Assembly: GCA_015662615.1 (NCBI GenBank)
Contig: DQTU01000214.1
Span: 1-7,074 of the forward strand
DNA length: 7,074 bases
Direction: 5' to 3'
From: Campylobacterales bacterium
Lineage (GTDB): Bacteria; Campylobacterota; Campylobacteria; Campylobacterales; QNZT01
A program made the position numbers and the translations under genes. The number at the start of each line of letters is the position of its first letter. Position 1 is the first letter of the stretch. Shown here piece after piece: positions 6,747 to 7,074 of the stretch. The notes under the pieces were generated by a model. That model made no database searches. It saw only the letters and a program-made list of their open reading frames with translations, and was not told where the DNA came from.

Positions 6747-7074
6747 TCATTTCAATGGCATCCCAATATCATTTGGCTTTTCAGCTTTCCCCGCACTATC
6801 CGTCTCACAACACTCCAACACAGTTTTCTCAGGATTTCTGATAAAGTCATATCCTCTATAAAGCGTATAAACACCATAAAGGATTACCGCAATAGAAGCT
6901 AGTTTTATCATCGTATCTCTAAAAGTTAATTGCTTAAATAGTCCCACAAAGAAGCCCAATGAAAAGAGTGTGGGTATCGTGCTAAGACCAAATATCAACA
7001 TAACCATGGCTCCATATAAAGCACTTCCTGTACTTGCAGCGGTGACGGCAAAAAAGTAGACTAGTCCGCATGGA
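6747..7074 (-). CDS. TauE/SafE-like membrane protein, C-terminal part (N-terminus beyond window)
   Basis: The last 108 residues are present, open to the right edge and ending at TGA 6747-6749. The first visible residues, PCGLVYFF, form the PCGxxY motif that opens the second half of the small DsbD_2/UreH-like (sulfite exporter TauE/SafE annotated) membrane proteins. Hydrophobic segments follow at about residues 1-14, 17-46 and 56-73 of the visible part, then a charged tail (YRGYDFIRNPEK) and an adjacent Cys-Cys pair in LECCETDS close to the C-terminus. Full-length relatives are about 220-240 aa with six or so helices, so about half is missing. Some relatives in Campylobacterota accompany cbb3 oxidase or copper-handling genes, so metal or redox maturation is one possibility, but no such neighbour is visible. 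The ATG at 7005-7007 is internal, because the frame continues upstream with recognisable family sequence. Confidence 0.82.
   Translation of the reverse strand, partial: PCGLVYFFAVTAASTGSALYGAMVMLIFGLSTIPTLFSLGFFVGLFKQLTFRDTMIKLASIAVILYGVYTLYRGYDFIRNPEKTVLECCETDSAGKAEKPNDIGMPLK

Overview
The window looks like chromosomal DNA from a low-GC Campylobacterota (epsilonproteobacterium) of the Sulfurimonas/Arcobacter kind. I infer this from the AT-rich intergenic DNA, promoters with a good TATAAT but almost no -35, and the flavour of the proteins. No ribosomal or other marker gene confirms the genus.

Layout. Positions 1-5581 on the minus strand hold the glutamate synthase operon: gltB (complete, 1507 aa) followed 9 bp later by gltD (349 codons present, C-terminus beyond the left edge). 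Together they make NADPH-dependent GOGAT, which converts glutamine plus 2-oxoglutarate into two glutamates and so carries out the second step of ammonium assimilation after glutamine synthetase. The gltB promoter lies around 5635-5663 and contains two small overlapping palindromes.

Positions 5582-6069 (488 bp) contain no intact gene of ordinary size. They hold the gltB promoter, a minus-strand 36-codon remnant of a response-regulator receiver domain (5711-5821), an unexplained G-rich island (about 5891-5997), and a perfect 14-bp inverted repeat (6034-6071) that covers the ribosome binding site and the first two bases of the start codon of the next gene.

Positions 6070-6558 on the plus strand encode an exported DUF302-family protein with a dyad just after its stop codon. 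A 188-bp gap follows. The minus-strand C-terminal part of a TauE/SafE-like (DsbD_2/UreH-like) membrane protein then runs off the right edge. The DUF302 and TauE/SafE-like genes converge.

Most of the window is ordinary metabolism. The points most worth a second look are the inverted repeat over the DUF302 start, the receiver-domain remnant upstream of gltB, and the unexplained island between them. I see no mobile element, CRISPR array, tRNA or rRNA, and nothing that amounts to a new multi-gene system.
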